In this document: in pieces, positions 8,308 to 16,473 of the stretch
Layout: every line of letters starts with the position of its first letter
Numbering within the stretch: the first letter of the stretch is position 1
NCBI GenBank assembly: GCA_031272085.1
Contig: JAISUN010000038.1
Span: 1 to 64,000, forward strand
DNA: 64,000 nucleotides
Source of the DNA: Dysgonamonadaceae bacterium
GTDB taxonomy: Bacteria; Bacteroidota; Bacteroidia; Bacteroidales; Azobacteroidaceae
Direction: 5' to 3'
Position numbers and translations under genes: made by a program
The notes under the pieces: generated by a model
What the model was told of the DNA's origin: nothing
The model's database searches: none
The model's input: only the letters and a program-made list of their open reading frames with translations

Positions 8308-8751
8308 TTATGCGTTTTTCATCAAAAAAATCTTCATTTCGCCCGAAGCAAGGCTTTTTTCTCCGGTTTTAACATTTACTGCGACAAGACTGCAATCAAA
8401 AATTTCCTGAACGACAGCAACTTCTGTTACAAGTTTTTGTCCGATTGTCGGTAAAACGTTGATAATTATGTTTTTAAGAGCGCCTATATAACCTACCGGC
8501 ACCGGCTCGTTTTTTTTGCGGCATTCGTAGCCGACGCGCAGGGCGCAGGATTGGGCAATGTGTTCCACGATTCCCGCTTCGTTGAGGCAGCCGTTTTCCA
8601 CAAAAATATTGTCCTCTGCAACAGTCAGTCCCGAAAACGATTTGCCGTTTTCTATTCCATAGAAAGCATCAACCATTATAATCGGCTCGCGTTGAGGAAT
8701 ATAGTCTTTTATTTTTTCGCCTGAAATCAGTGGTAATTGAGTAGTTTTCAT
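8308..8751 (-). CDS. Hotdog-fold 3-hydroxyacyl-ACP dehydratase (FabZ/ApeP-like)
   Basis: The 147-residue single hotdog domain has IPQREPIIMVD and NEAGIVEHIAQSCALRVGYE, the two signature segments of FabZ/ApeP-like dehydratases. It would remove water from 3-hydroxyacyl-ACP to make the conjugated double bonds of the polyene. The His found in FabZ at LPHRYP is Gln here (PQREP); I recall this as common in Bacteroidetes pigment-cluster homologues, so it is probably a family feature and not damage. The Glu in NEAGIVEH fits the catalytic acid. It is the last gene of the run that starts at the FabF-like gene. Confidence 0.8.
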   Translation of the reverse strand: MKTTQLPLISGEKIKDYIPQREPIIMVDAFYGIENGKSFSGLTVAEDNIFVENGCLNEAGIVEHIAQSCALRVGYECRKKNEPVPVGYIGALKNIIINVLPTIGQKLVTEVAVVQEIFDCSLVAVNVKTGEKSLASGEMKIFLMKNA

Positions 8752-8764
8752 ATCAATAAATTTT

Positions 8765-10126
8765 TCAAGGTTTCCGCAAATATTCCCAAATCAGGCCTTT
8801 TTTGTTTCGTTTCAGGCGGAAAGCCTGCATTTCGGTTTCTGAAATGTCGTCGGGAAAAACCCAGGCTTTGCCGGTGGCCTGCGCACGCGCTTTCAGTGTT
8901 GAAGGCTCAAAATTTCGGGAAATGTAATAGCGCGGTTCCAGCAAATCGTCGTCGGCAGCGATGACGCCGTCGCGGATGGCGTACTGTTGAAGCGCCGTTC
9001 CGGGATAAATCCTCATTCCGACGAAGGGGAATATCACCGTATAGCGCAGCAGGCGCGAGTTTTCAAATGTTTCGGCAAGCGTGGCGTCAGTTTCGCCGTA
9101 ACCGCCCAAAATCATAAAATGAGCATAAAAAATGTTGTTTTTCAGAGCAAGTTCCGAAGTTTTCAGGACGGTTTCAAAATCGAAATCCTTGCCGTAATTC
9201 CGCAACTGTTCGTCACAAAACGATTCGGTGCCGAACTCAATATGCGTCAGCCCCGAACGCTTGTAAAGCGCCAGTTCTTCGTCTGTCAGGTTTGAGGGTG
9301 AAAAATAGGCCGCCCAATTGACCTTCAAGCCGCGTCGGATAATGGTTTCGGCCAATTCCATTGTATTCCGGCGGTCGATATTGAACAGCGAATCGGTAAA
9401 GAACACGTAATTTATGTTTTTTTCGCGGAGCAGCCGCTCAATATTGTCGATAACTTCTTCTGTTTCAAGTGTTCTGACCCTTCGCCCCTCAATCAGCGGA
9501 TATGAGCAGTAAACGCAGCGATGATAGCAGCCACGCTTGGTCTGGATGTTCAACATACCGCTGTGCTGCCAGTACCAGTCCACCAAATCAGGCTCGTAAT
9601 TTACTGTTAATGAGGTAGAAAAACTGGTACGCTGATTCAGGACTATTACGCCATTTTTGCGGTAAATCAAGCCTTCGATAGCGGAGTAATCGCTTCCGGT
9701 TTCGAGGCAGGTAATCAGTTCTGTCAGAGCCTTTTCGCCTTCGCCTTTTACGGCAAAATCGGCATTCAGGCGGTCGAACAGGATTTTTGGATAGAGCGAA
9801 AATCCCGCGCCGCCCAAAATAAGAGGCGCAGAAGAATTTTTCTTAACAATTATTGTAATTTCCTCATAATCAGGAATAAAACTCTTTTGGTCGAAAGAGT
9901 TCGCTCCGTCGATATTTCGGATTGAAACGCCGATGTAGTCCGGCTTTTGCGCAACAATTATCGAGGCTAATTCTTCGCTTGTTCCGCGGTTCATATCGAA
10001 AGTCAGAATCTCAATTCCGGGCAGGCTTTTTTTCAGATAAGTAGCCAGATACGAAATTCCTATCGGATAGATTGGATACGGGTCGTGAAGCCGGTTTGCC
10101 GATATTAGAAGAATTTTTTTATTCAT
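8765..10126 (-). CDS. B12-binding radical SAM protein of lipid biosynthesis type
   Basis: The 453-residue protein has an N-terminal cobalamin-binding Rossmann-like domain (MNKKILLISANRL; GVSIRNIDG; PLILGGAGFSLYP), then a radical SAM domain with the cluster motif GCYHRCVYCSYP (CxxxCxxC) near residue 200 and GTESF and ILGGYGETD further on. Proteins of this class next to fatty-acid-type genes are annotated as lipid-biosynthesis B12/radical SAM enzymes. Methylation of an unactivated carbon or ring is a reasonable guess for the product tailoring step. No substrate can be named. It overlaps the acyltransferase gene by 8 nt. Confidence 0.85.
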   Translation of the reverse strand: MNKKILLISANRLHDPYPIYPIGISYLATYLKKSLPGIEILTFDMNRGTSEELASIIVAQKPDYIGVSIRNIDGANSFDQKSFIPDYEEITIIVKKNSSAPLILGGAGFSLYPKILFDRLNADFAVKGEGEKALTELITCLETGSDYSAIEGLIYRKNGVIVLNQRTSFSTSLTVNYEPDLVDWYWQHSGMLNIQTKRGCYHRCVYCSYPLIEGRRVRTLETEEVIDNIERLLREKNINYVFFTDSLFNIDRRNTMELAETIIRRGLKVNWAAYFSPSNLTDEELALYKRSGLTHIEFGTESFCDEQLRNYGKDFDFETVLKTSELALKNNIFYAHFMILGGYGETDATLAETFENSRLLRYTVIFPFVGMRIYPGTALQQYAIRDGVIAADDDLLEPRYYISRNFEPSTLKARAQATGKAWVFPDDISETEMQAFRLKRNKKGLIWEYLRKP

Positions 10127-10991
10127 ACCAGAAATCGTAATAGTTAAACCACTGTTCGGGATATTTTTTCAGGATTTTTTCGAGCGAATCGACATAAAGG
10201 CTCATCAGTTCGTCCATTCCGCTGTGTCCTTTCCGCGGCTCGGCGACGGTAAAGATAAAGCGGTACTTCATCCCCGGTTCGCGCATCGAAAAATAGAAGG
10301 CCACAGGCGCCTCAAAACGGCTTGCAATGAGGAAAGGGCCGATGGGAAAACGCGCCGGGCGACCCATAAAATCCATCACTTTCGACGATTTTTCGTCAAT
10401 AAAGCGGTCGCCTTGAAAACAGACGCATTCGTGGTTGTCCAGAGCGTCTTTTATCTGAAAAATATGCGAAAATTCGGAATCGGAAATCGGGATTATTTTG
10501 TGATTTACGGGCGCAAGGACTTCTTCTAAAATGTCTTTAATTTTCTGATATTCAGCATCGTACATCACAATATTTATTCGATTTGCATAATCGCCGAAAA
10601 AATTCTCGCCGGCTTCCCAGTTGCCTGCGTGAGCGCCGATTAGGATTATTCCGCGCCCGCTGTCAAGTTTTTCAAGGAAAGCCGGGTAATTTTCAAATTC
10701 GTATTTATAGCGGTCGGCAAATCCGGAACGGACTGCCACCTTGTCAATCAAAATTTGCCCGAAACGGAAATAATTGATATACAGATATTTAACAGTTTTG
10801 AAAAAGCCGAATTTCTGAATTTTTCTGAAATATTTCCAGTTAGATTTGGTTGCTAAGGGCGCAAAAGGGATGAAATGAACGACAATAAAAATCAGGAAAA
10901 AATAGGCGAATTTAACGCCGAAACGCCGGATAATGCAGATGAAAAACCGGTATCCGAAACTGCCTCCTCGCGATTTTCCCTTCCATAGCAT
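10119..10991 (-). CDS. LpxL/HtrB-family lysophospholipid acyltransferase
   Basis: The 290-residue protein has an N-terminal membrane segment (FAYFFLIFIVVHFIPFAPLA), the catalytic HxxxxE motif in HAGNWEAGE, the FQGDRF block, and a C-terminal QWFNYYDFWYE that matches the QWFWmHrRW-like end of the family. Such enzymes in aryl polyene and flexirubin clusters are thought to attach the polyene acyl chain to a lipid or dialkylresorcinol carrier at the inner membrane. It lies between the ACP gene (4 nt away) and the radical SAM gene and is likely co-transcribed with both. Confidence 0.85.
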   Translation of the reverse strand: MLWKGKSRGGSFGYRFFICIIRRFGVKFAYFFLIFIVVHFIPFAPLATKSNWKYFRKIQKFGFFKTVKYLYINYFRFGQILIDKVAVRSGFADRYKYEFENYPAFLEKLDSGRGIILIGAHAGNWEAGENFFGDYANRINIVMYDAEYQKIKDILEEVLAPVNHKIIPISDSEFSHIFQIKDALDNHECVCFQGDRFIDEKSSKVMDFMGRPARFPIGPFLIASRFEAPVAFYFSMREPGMKYRFIFTVAEPRKGHSGMDELMSLYVDSLEKILKKYPEQWFNYYDFWYE

Positions 10992-10994
10992 ACT

Positions 10995-11240
10995 TCAACC
11001 TCCCGTTTTGGAAGAAATGAAATCGTAAAAATCAGCAAAAGTAACCAATCCTGCGAAATCGTCGGATTTCATTTTATAGCCGAAATTGTTTTCCACCACC
11101 ACGACCATATCCACGAGGTCGAGGCTGTCGAGTTCCAGAGTTTCCATCAGCGGTTTTTCAGGCTGAATGATTGTCTTGTCAATTTCAAATTCTTCGGCTA
11201 AAATGCTGTTTATTTTTTCTATCAATTCCGTTTTTTCCAT
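10995..11240 (-). CDS. Acyl carrier protein of the pigment cluster
   Basis: The 81-residue acidic helical protein has the 4'-phosphopantetheine attachment site LELDSLDLVDMVVVVEN (Ser of DSL). It would carry the growing acyl or polyene chain between the KS, KR and DH enzymes. It is four nt from both neighbours (KS upstream, acyltransferase downstream), which marks a tight operon. It is clearly distinct from a housekeeping AcpP, which usually sits beside fabF in a fatty acid locus and has a different helix II. Confidence 0.9.
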   Translation of the reverse strand: MEKTELIEKINSILAEEFEIDKTIIQPEKPLMETLELDSLDLVDMVVVVENNFGYKMKSDDFAGLVTFADFYDFISSKTGG

Positions 11241-11244
11241 TTTT

Positions 11245-12462
11245 TTATACCTTTTTTATAATCAAAGTCGAGTTTGTTCCTCCGAATCCGAATGAGTTAG
11301 AGAGGAATGTATCAAATTCAGTATCAATTCGTTGCGTCGGGATATTCAGTTTTGCGGAATATTCGTCGGGCGTTTCAAAATTGATGTTGGGGGCGATAAA
11401 ATCGTTGTGGAGCATCAGCAGCGAGTAAACGATTTCGCTGGCTCCGGCCATCCACATTTCGTGTCCGGTAAGGGCTTTTGTCGATGCAACATAAGGTTTC
11501 AGGCTGCCGAAAGCGGCGTCGATTGCCTGTGCTTCCATAGCGTCGCCGATTTGCGTGGAAGTCGCGTGGGCATTGATATAGGCAATATCTTTGCGGGCGA
11601 GTCCGGACTGGCGGATTGCCATTTCGAGCGATGTTTGAAGCCCTTCGACATTTGGGTTTGAGATATGTTCGCCGTTCGACGAAAAGCCGTATCCAAGTAT
11701 TTCGCCGAGAATCGGGGCTCCGCGTCGGGCTGCGCTTTCCGGGGTTTCGAGGATAACGGTTGCCGCACCGCCGCTTGGAATCAGGCCGTCGCGTGCCTTG
11801 TCGAAAGGGCGCGAAGCGCGTGTCGGCTCGTCTTCGCGGACGGAAAATGCGCTTATTCCATCGAAACTACCTACTGCACAAGGATTTACTTCCTGTGCGC
11901 CGCCGCAAACTATTACGTCCTGGTAGCCGTTTGCAATCAGCAACATTCCCATTCCTATGGCGTGGGAACCGCTTGCGCAGGCGGCCGAAACGGTCATATT
12001 TATGCCTTTCAGCCGGAAAATAACCGACAGATTCATTGTAACGGTCGAGTTCATCGACTTGAAAATTGAGCCGGAACCGACCATTGCGGTATCCCGTTTG
12101 CTGCGGATTATGTCCATCGAACTGACTACGGCGTCGGCTGTGCTGTCGTTGCCGTAAAGTATTCCGACAGAGTTCTTTTCGAGAAAATCAAGGTCGATTT
12201 TCGCCATTTCCAGCGCCTCGGAAGTAGCGGCGAAAGCGTAGGCGCCTTCTTCGGGAAGAGTGTTGCGGTGCTTGCGGTCGAGCGAGGAACGGAGGTCGGG
12301 CGGCGTGAGGAGGCCTGTCAGCGGGGAACGAAACCCCATTTCTTTTCTCACAGGGTCGATTCCAACGCCGGACTTGCCCTTATACAGCGAATCCAGCGCT
12401 TCATGCCGGTTTTTGCCTATGCACGAATAAACGCCGATACCGGTAATAACAACTCTTCTCAT
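11245..12462 (-). CDS. FabF-type beta-ketoacyl-ACP synthase
   Basis: The 405-residue condensing enzyme runs from MRRVVITGIGVYS. It has nucleophile Cys162 (VSAACASGSHA), the first His in NAHATSTQIGD, the second His in ALTGHEMWMAGASE and the terminal NSFGFGGTNSTLII. All three catalytic residues are present, so it is an active elongating KS. The track start at 12465 is a TTG; ATG 12462 is preferred. It heads the run KS-ACP-acyltransferase-radical SAM-dehydratase and has its own promoter (12498-12529). Confidence 0.9.
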   Translation of the reverse strand: MRRVVITGIGVYSCIGKNRHEALDSLYKGKSGVGIDPVRKEMGFRSPLTGLLTPPDLRSSLDRKHRNTLPEEGAYAFAATSEALEMAKIDLDFLEKNSVGILYGNDSTADAVVSSMDIIRSKRDTAMVGSGSIFKSMNSTVTMNLSVIFRLKGINMTVSAACASGSHAIGMGMLLIANGYQDVIVCGGAQEVNPCAVGSFDGISAFSVREDEPTRASRPFDKARDGLIPSGGAATVILETPESAARRGAPILGEILGYGFSSNGEHISNPNVEGLQTSLEMAIRQSGLARKDIAYINAHATSTQIGDAMEAQAIDAAFGSLKPYVASTKALTGHEMWMAGASEIVYSLLMLHNDFIAPNINFETPDEYSAKLNIPTQRIDTEFDTFLSNSFGFGGTNSTLIIKKV

Positions 12463-12497
12463 CAATAATCAGTTCAATTTTTTAAAATAAAAGCGCA

Positions 12498-12529
12498 CAA
12501 AGATAAAAAAAAATTATAATTGCTGCAAA
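12498..12529 (-). promoter_or_regulatory. Promoter of the KS-ACP-acyltransferase operon
   Basis: Minus strand TTTG (12529-12526), 20 nt spacer, TATCTTTG (12505-12498). It lies in the short gap after the ketoreductase stop and gives a leader of about 30 nt. Confidence 0.7.
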
Positions 12530-12530
12530 T

Positions 12531-13253
12531 TTACAGTCCGCCGCTAACCGAAATTACCTGTCCGGTGATGTATGAAGCCCGCTCGGAGGCTAAAAAACCG
12601 ACCAATTCGGCAACTTCTTCCGGACGGCCGAAACGGCCTGCGGGAATCAGTTTTTTCAGTTCGTCGGCGTTGAGGTCGCGCGTCATATCGGTTTCGATAA
12701 AACCGGGGGCGACGGCATTTACCGTAACTTTCTTTTTTGCCGTTTCCAGCGCCAGAGCCTTGGTCATTCCTATAATTCCGGCTTTTGCTGCCGAATAGTT
12801 TGTTTGCCCCGACATCCCGTTTATGCCCGACATCGAAACGATATTTACAATCCGTCCGTATTTGCGGTTAAGCATAAATTTTATCAGGAAGCGGCTCAAA
12901 TAGAAGGCCCCGTTGAGCGAAGTCGAAACGACATCGTTCCATTCCTCATCGGTCATCCAGAAAAGCAGGTTGTCGCGGCGGATGCCGGCATTATTTACCA
13001 AAACCTCGATGTAATCGCCGTTGTGGGCATTTGTCCACTCTGTGAGGGAGGCTTCGGTTTGCGTTTTGTCGGCCACGTCGAATTGCAGCAGTTCGCCTTC
13101 GCCGCCGCCGGCGCGTATTTCGGACAGGGTTTTTTCGGCTTCTTCGGTGTTCGATTTGTAATTTACAAGCACAAAATAGCCTTCCGATGCGAGTTTCATG
13201 GCTATTGCGCGGCCTATTCCCCGCGAGGCTCCGGTAACAAGGGCGTATTTCAT
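12531..13253 (-). CDS. 3-oxoacyl-ACP reductase (FabG-like SDR)
   Basis: The 240-residue short-chain dehydrogenase has the NADP-binding TGASRGIG, the NNAG motif, and the Ser and YxxxK catalytic residues (IVSMSG, YSAAKAG), ending in the SGGL of FabG-type proteins. It reduces the 3-keto group after each condensation in polyene assembly. Its start overlaps the end of the ammonia-lyase gene (ATGA), so the two are coupled. A dedicated copy beside the pigment KS genes argues that it is not the housekeeping fabG. Confidence 0.9.
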   Translation of the reverse strand: MKYALVTGASRGIGRAIAMKLASEGYFVLVNYKSNTEEAEKTLSEIRAGGGEGELLQFDVADKTQTEASLTEWTNAHNGDYIEVLVNNAGIRRDNLLFWMTDEEWNDVVSTSLNGAFYLSRFLIKFMLNRKYGRIVNIVSMSGINGMSGQTNYSAAKAGIIGMTKALALETAKKKVTVNAVAPGFIETDMTRDLNADELKKLIPAGRFGRPEEVAELVGFLASERASYITGQVISVSGGL

Positions 13254-14782
13254 ATTGCTAACTTTTTGTTTTTCAGATAGATATTCATCGCTTCAATTTC
13301 CCTGTATTTTGGAGTATCTTCCACAAAAACGGGGAAAAACGAGCGGATATCGGAATAAATTTCCTTGCCGAGGGTCGAAAGTTCGTCCTGGATTTTCAGG
13401 CAGTCGATAGCCTGAACGATTGCCATAAAATGGATGCTCATCACCTGAAATCCGTTTTCGATAACCGTTTTCGCGATTTGAGCCGAGTTGGTTCCCATAC
13501 TCACAACATCCTGATTATCATTGTTATTCGGGATACTGTGGACGCACATCGGATTCGACAGGGTTTGCGATTCGGCGGTTGTTGATGTGGCGGTAAACTG
13601 CGCAGCTTGCAGCCCGTAATTCAGGCCTTTTACGCCGAGATTTACAAAAGGCGGCAAAATATTGTTGATTCGGTCGTGAAAGAGGTAGTTCATCTGGCGT
13701 TCGGCTAACATTGTGAGTTTCACGACGGCTATTTTCAGTTTGTCCATCTCGAAGGAAATGTAGTCGCCGTGGAAGTTTCCGCCGTGGAAAACGTTTTGCG
13801 CAAAGCGGTCAACTATCGGGTTGTCGCTGGCGGAATTAACCTCGTCAATCAGAACTTTTTCGGCATTGTCAATCTCGTCGGAAACCGGGCCGAGAACTTG
13901 CGGAACGCAGCGCAGGGAGTAGTATTCCTGCACTTTGTCGCGGATATATTCTTCTTCGGTGCGGCGTTTATAAAAAAATTCTTCGCGTTTGCGGAGGCGT
14001 TTCGTGCCTTCGAGGGTTTTCCTCATTCTGGCGGCCACTTCCTGTTGCCCGCGATGCCGTTTTACCTTGTTTATCTCAACCGAAAAATAGTCGTCGAAAG
14101 AGGCCGTAATCTCGTTTACCATGCAGGAAGCGGCAATTCCCCAAGCGAGCAGTTTTTTTGCGTAAATAAGGTTTATCAGTCCGATTCCGGTCATGGCAGA
14201 GGTGCCGTTTGCGAGCGACAGTCCTTCGCGGATGTGCATCTTTATGGGTTTAAGTCCCAGCAAATCAAGGACTTCCTTTGTAGGGCGGCGTTCGCCTTTG
14301 TAAATAACTTCGCCTTCGCCAATCATACAAAGGGCAATGTGGGCTAACTGCACCAAATCGCCGCTTGCGCCCACGCTTCCGTGTTCAAAAATAAGCGGAT
14401 AAATTTCGTTGTTGATAAATTCTGCCAGTAGATTGACCACGTCGGGGTGAATGCCCGAATAGCCCTGCAAAAAGGTGCTGATTCGGGCGAGCATAACGGC
14501 TCTGACGTACATCGGGGGCAGCAAAGCGCCTGTTCCCGTGCTGTGGCTTCGGATAAGGTTGTATTGCAGTTGGGCGCGAAATTCGTCGCTGACGCGGTAT
14601 TGCGCCATTGGGCCGAATCCGGTGTTGATGCCGTAAATCAGTTTTTCGTCGGAAAACTTTTTCAGGAAGTCGAAGCCGGCCTGAACATTTTCGAGTGCTT
14701 GCTTGTCCAATGCAATTTGTTCGTTTCGGAACAGGATTGCCTCTACCTGCTCCAAATTCAGTTCGTTTACAGAAATTTTCAC
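13250..14782 (-). CDS. Aromatic amino acid ammonia-lyase, probably tyrosine ammonia-lyase
   Basis: The 510-residue enzyme of the HAL/PAL/TAL family has the Ala-Ser-Gly triad that forms the MIO cofactor at residues 139-141 (GSVGASGDLVQ), the catalytic Tyr50 in YGINTGFGPM, and HSIPNNNDNQDVVSMG. The selectivity pair is Ser-His (residues 79-80, NLIRSHSTGTG). That pair is HAL-like, but from memory it is shared by the Flavobacterium johnsoniae TAL, which resembles this protein closely along its length. Beside aryl polyene genes it would supply 4-coumarate as starter. The start codon is GTG at 14782, consistent with a -7 box 23 nt upstream. A histidase is the alternative, but no hut genes are nearby. 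Confidence 0.85.
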   Translation of the reverse strand: MKISVNELNLEQVEAILFRNEQIALDKQALENVQAGFDFLKKFSDEKLIYGINTGFGPMAQYRVSDEFRAQLQYNLIRSHSTGTGALLPPMYVRAVMLARISTFLQGYSGIHPDVVNLLAEFINNEIYPLIFEHGSVGASGDLVQLAHIALCMIGEGEVIYKGERRPTKEVLDLLGLKPIKMHIREGLSLANGTSAMTGIGLINLIYAKKLLAWGIAASCMVNEITASFDDYFSVEINKVKRHRGQQEVAARMRKTLEGTKRLRKREEFFYKRRTEEEYIRDKVQEYYSLRCVPQVLGPVSDEIDNAEKVLIDEVNSASDNPIVDRFAQNVFHGGNFHGDYISFEMDKLKIAVVKLTMLAERQMNYLFHDRINNILPPFVNLGVKGLNYGLQAAQFTATSTTAESQTLSNPMCVHSIPNNNDNQDVVSMGTNSAQIAKTVIENGFQVMSIHFMAIVQAIDCLKIQDELSTLGKEIYSDIRSFFPVFVEDTPKYREIEAMNIYLKNKKLAI

Positions 14783-14804
14783 AATATCTTTTTAAATTTG
14801 GGTG

Positions 14805-14812
14805 CAAAGATA
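14805..14812 (-). promoter_or_regulatory. -7 box TATCTTTG of the ammonia-lyase-reductase unit
   Basis: TATCTTTG on the minus strand, 23 nt before the GTG start; the leader would be about 15 nt. No convincing -33 element is seen. Confidence 0.6.
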
Positions 14813-14918
14813 CGTGAAAAATTTTTAAAATTATTGAATAAAATGGAAAAAATACATTGTCGGCGGCGGAAAAATATTTTTCTATAAATTATTCTATCCG
14901 CTTTTCAAAAAAAATCCT

Positions 14919-14926
14919 TATCTTTA
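14919..14926 (+). promoter_or_regulatory. Probable -7 box TATCTTTA before hexokinase
   Basis: One mismatch to TAnnTTTG, in an AT-rich 177-nt divergent gap, 34 nt before the hexokinase ATG. Confidence 0.4.
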
Positions 14927-14959
14927 CGCAATTTTAATTTTATAATTTTTTTACGAAAC

Positions 14960-16228
14960 ATGGAAAACGATATTTTTAACTTAACTACCGAGCAATTGAA
15001 AAAGATTGCCGATACGCTTAAACTGCGGATTGACGAAGGTTTCCAGAAAGACGGCGAAGAAATTCGCTGCCTGCCTACCTACATCATCCCGAAAGATAAA
15101 ATCGACCGCGAAAAAGTGCTTGTCCTCGACCTCGGAGGCACAAATTTCCGCGCCAACGTGGTGGATTTTTCAGGCTCCGAACCGGTTGTGCATCCGGGAA
15201 TTAAAAAAGACCTGCGCTTCATTATGAACGCGCCGGAAGGTTACAATTACATAGACCTTTACCAAAAAATGGCCGAACTGATTTCGTCTCTCAATTTAGA
15301 TGGCGTAAAATCAATCGGTTACTGCTTCTCGTATCCCTGCGAATCGACCCCTGACGGCGACGCTTACCTGCTCTACTGGACAAAAGGCGTAACAATTAAA
15401 AACCTTGAAAAAATCGAAGGCAAAGAAACTCCCTTAGTTGGAAAATCGCTTATGGATTATCTGAACAAGAACGTCAATTCGGCTGATTTTAAAAATATTA
15501 AGGTTATAAACGACACGGTTGCAAGCCTTTTTGCCGGACTTACCGACAAGAAATCGCAGGCTCATATCGGGCTGATAGTCGGCACCGGAACCAATATGGC
15601 GCTGCTTTTCCCTGCCAACAAACTGCCTAAAATAAGCCCGAAATACAAGAAAGAAGCCCTGATTCCAATCAACCTCGAATCCGGGAATTTCTATCCACCT
15701 TACCTGACGATTATCGACGACAAGATTGACAAATATTCCGGCAGTTCAGGCTCGCAACGCTTCGAGAAAGCCATTTCGGGAATGTATCTCGGCCGCCTGC
15801 TCGAATTTGTCTTCTCTTGCGACGAGATGGAAGCCAATTTCGACGCCGAAAAACTCACTCGGATAATGAGTTATCCCGATATGTACAAACACAAGTACGT
15901 AAAGGCTTCGCACGCGGTTTACGAACGCTCGGCAAAATTGGTCGCCGCTTCGCTTGCCGGACTGATATTCAAAATGGCGGAGGCTAATCCCGAAATTACC
16001 GACGTCCGCCTCGCCGCCGAAGGCAGCCTCTTTTGGAGCAAAGACCAGAAAGGCGACCGCAATGTGAAGTTCACGCCTTATAAAGACAAGGTGCTTGAAG
16101 AACTGTATCTTATTCTGAAAGAAGCAAATATGGAAAAGATTATCGTTCACGTCGAAGAAATCTCGCACGCCAATCTGATTGGTTCGGGCATAGCTGCACT
16201 TTCGGATACCATCGAATCCGTAATATGA
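14960..16228 (+). CDS. Hexokinase (eukaryotic-type family)
   Basis: The 422-residue sugar kinase belongs to the PF00349/PF03727 hexokinase family, which occurs in Bacteroidales. It has phosphate-1 LDLGGTNFRAN, the sugar-binding segment SYPCES, the catalytic VINDTVASLFAG, the adenosine-side GLIVGTGTNMALL and AAEGSLFW. It phosphorylates glucose or related hexoses in the cytoplasm with ATP. The next gene starts inside its stop codon (ATGA), so it is co-transcribed with the HU-like pair downstream; the functional link is not obvious. Confidence 0.92.
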   Translation: MENDIFNLTTEQLKKIADTLKLRIDEGFQKDGEEIRCLPTYIIPKDKIDREKVLVLDLGGTNFRANVVDFSGSEPVVHPGIKKDLRFIMNAPEGYNYIDLYQKMAELISSLNLDGVKSIGYCFSYPCESTPDGDAYLLYWTKGVTIKNLEKIEGKETPLVGKSLMDYLNKNVNSADFKNIKVINDTVASLFAGLTDKKSQAHIGLIVGTGTNMALLFPANKLPKISPKYKKEALIPINLESGNFYPPYLTIIDDKIDKYSGSSGSQRFEKAISGMYLGRLLEFVFSCDEMEANFDAEKLTRIMSYPDMYKHKYVKASHAVYERSAKLVAASLAGLIFKMAEANPEITDVRLAAEGSLFWSKDQKGDRNVKFTPYKDKVLEELYLILKEANMEKIIVHVEEISHANLIGSGIAALSDTIESVI

Positions 16229-16473
16229 AATTTGCTGAACTGAACGAACTTTCGGCCAAACAAACCGGGCTGTCGAAACGGGAATCTGAACAGCGGATTA
16301 ACGATTTGACAGCCTTGTTCGCAAAACTCCTTTCGGCAGGGAAAAAGATTGAAATCCCGGATTTTGGCCGCTTGGAAGTTATTGAAAAACAAGAATATAC
16401 AGCCATTGACGCCGCTACGGGAAAACGTTTTCTGTATCCGCCTGAATTGGAAATAATATTTAATGAGCGATAA
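16225..16473 (+). CDS. Small HU/IHF-family DNA-binding protein
   Basis: The 82-residue protein has an HU-like pattern: helix-rich N-terminus (LSKRESEQRINDLTALFAKLLSAG), then KKIEIPDFGRLEVIEKQEY and a beta arm with the ATGKRFLYPPELEIIF closing strand. HU-family proteins bend DNA as dimers. It overlaps the next gene by 11 nt; as that gene also starts with an HU-like domain, the two may form a heterodimer (inference). Confidence 0.8.
   Translation: MKFAELNELSAKQTGLSKRESEQRINDLTALFAKLLSAGKKIEIPDFGRLEVIEKQEYTAIDAATGKRFLYPPELEIIFNER

Noticed and set aside
13250-14782. Histidine ammonia-lyase (hutH) on account of the Ser-His selectivity pair
   Set aside because: No hutU/hutI/ftcD genes are nearby, the gene is coupled to a pigment ketoreductase, and the sequence resembles the Flavobacterium TAL with the same pair.
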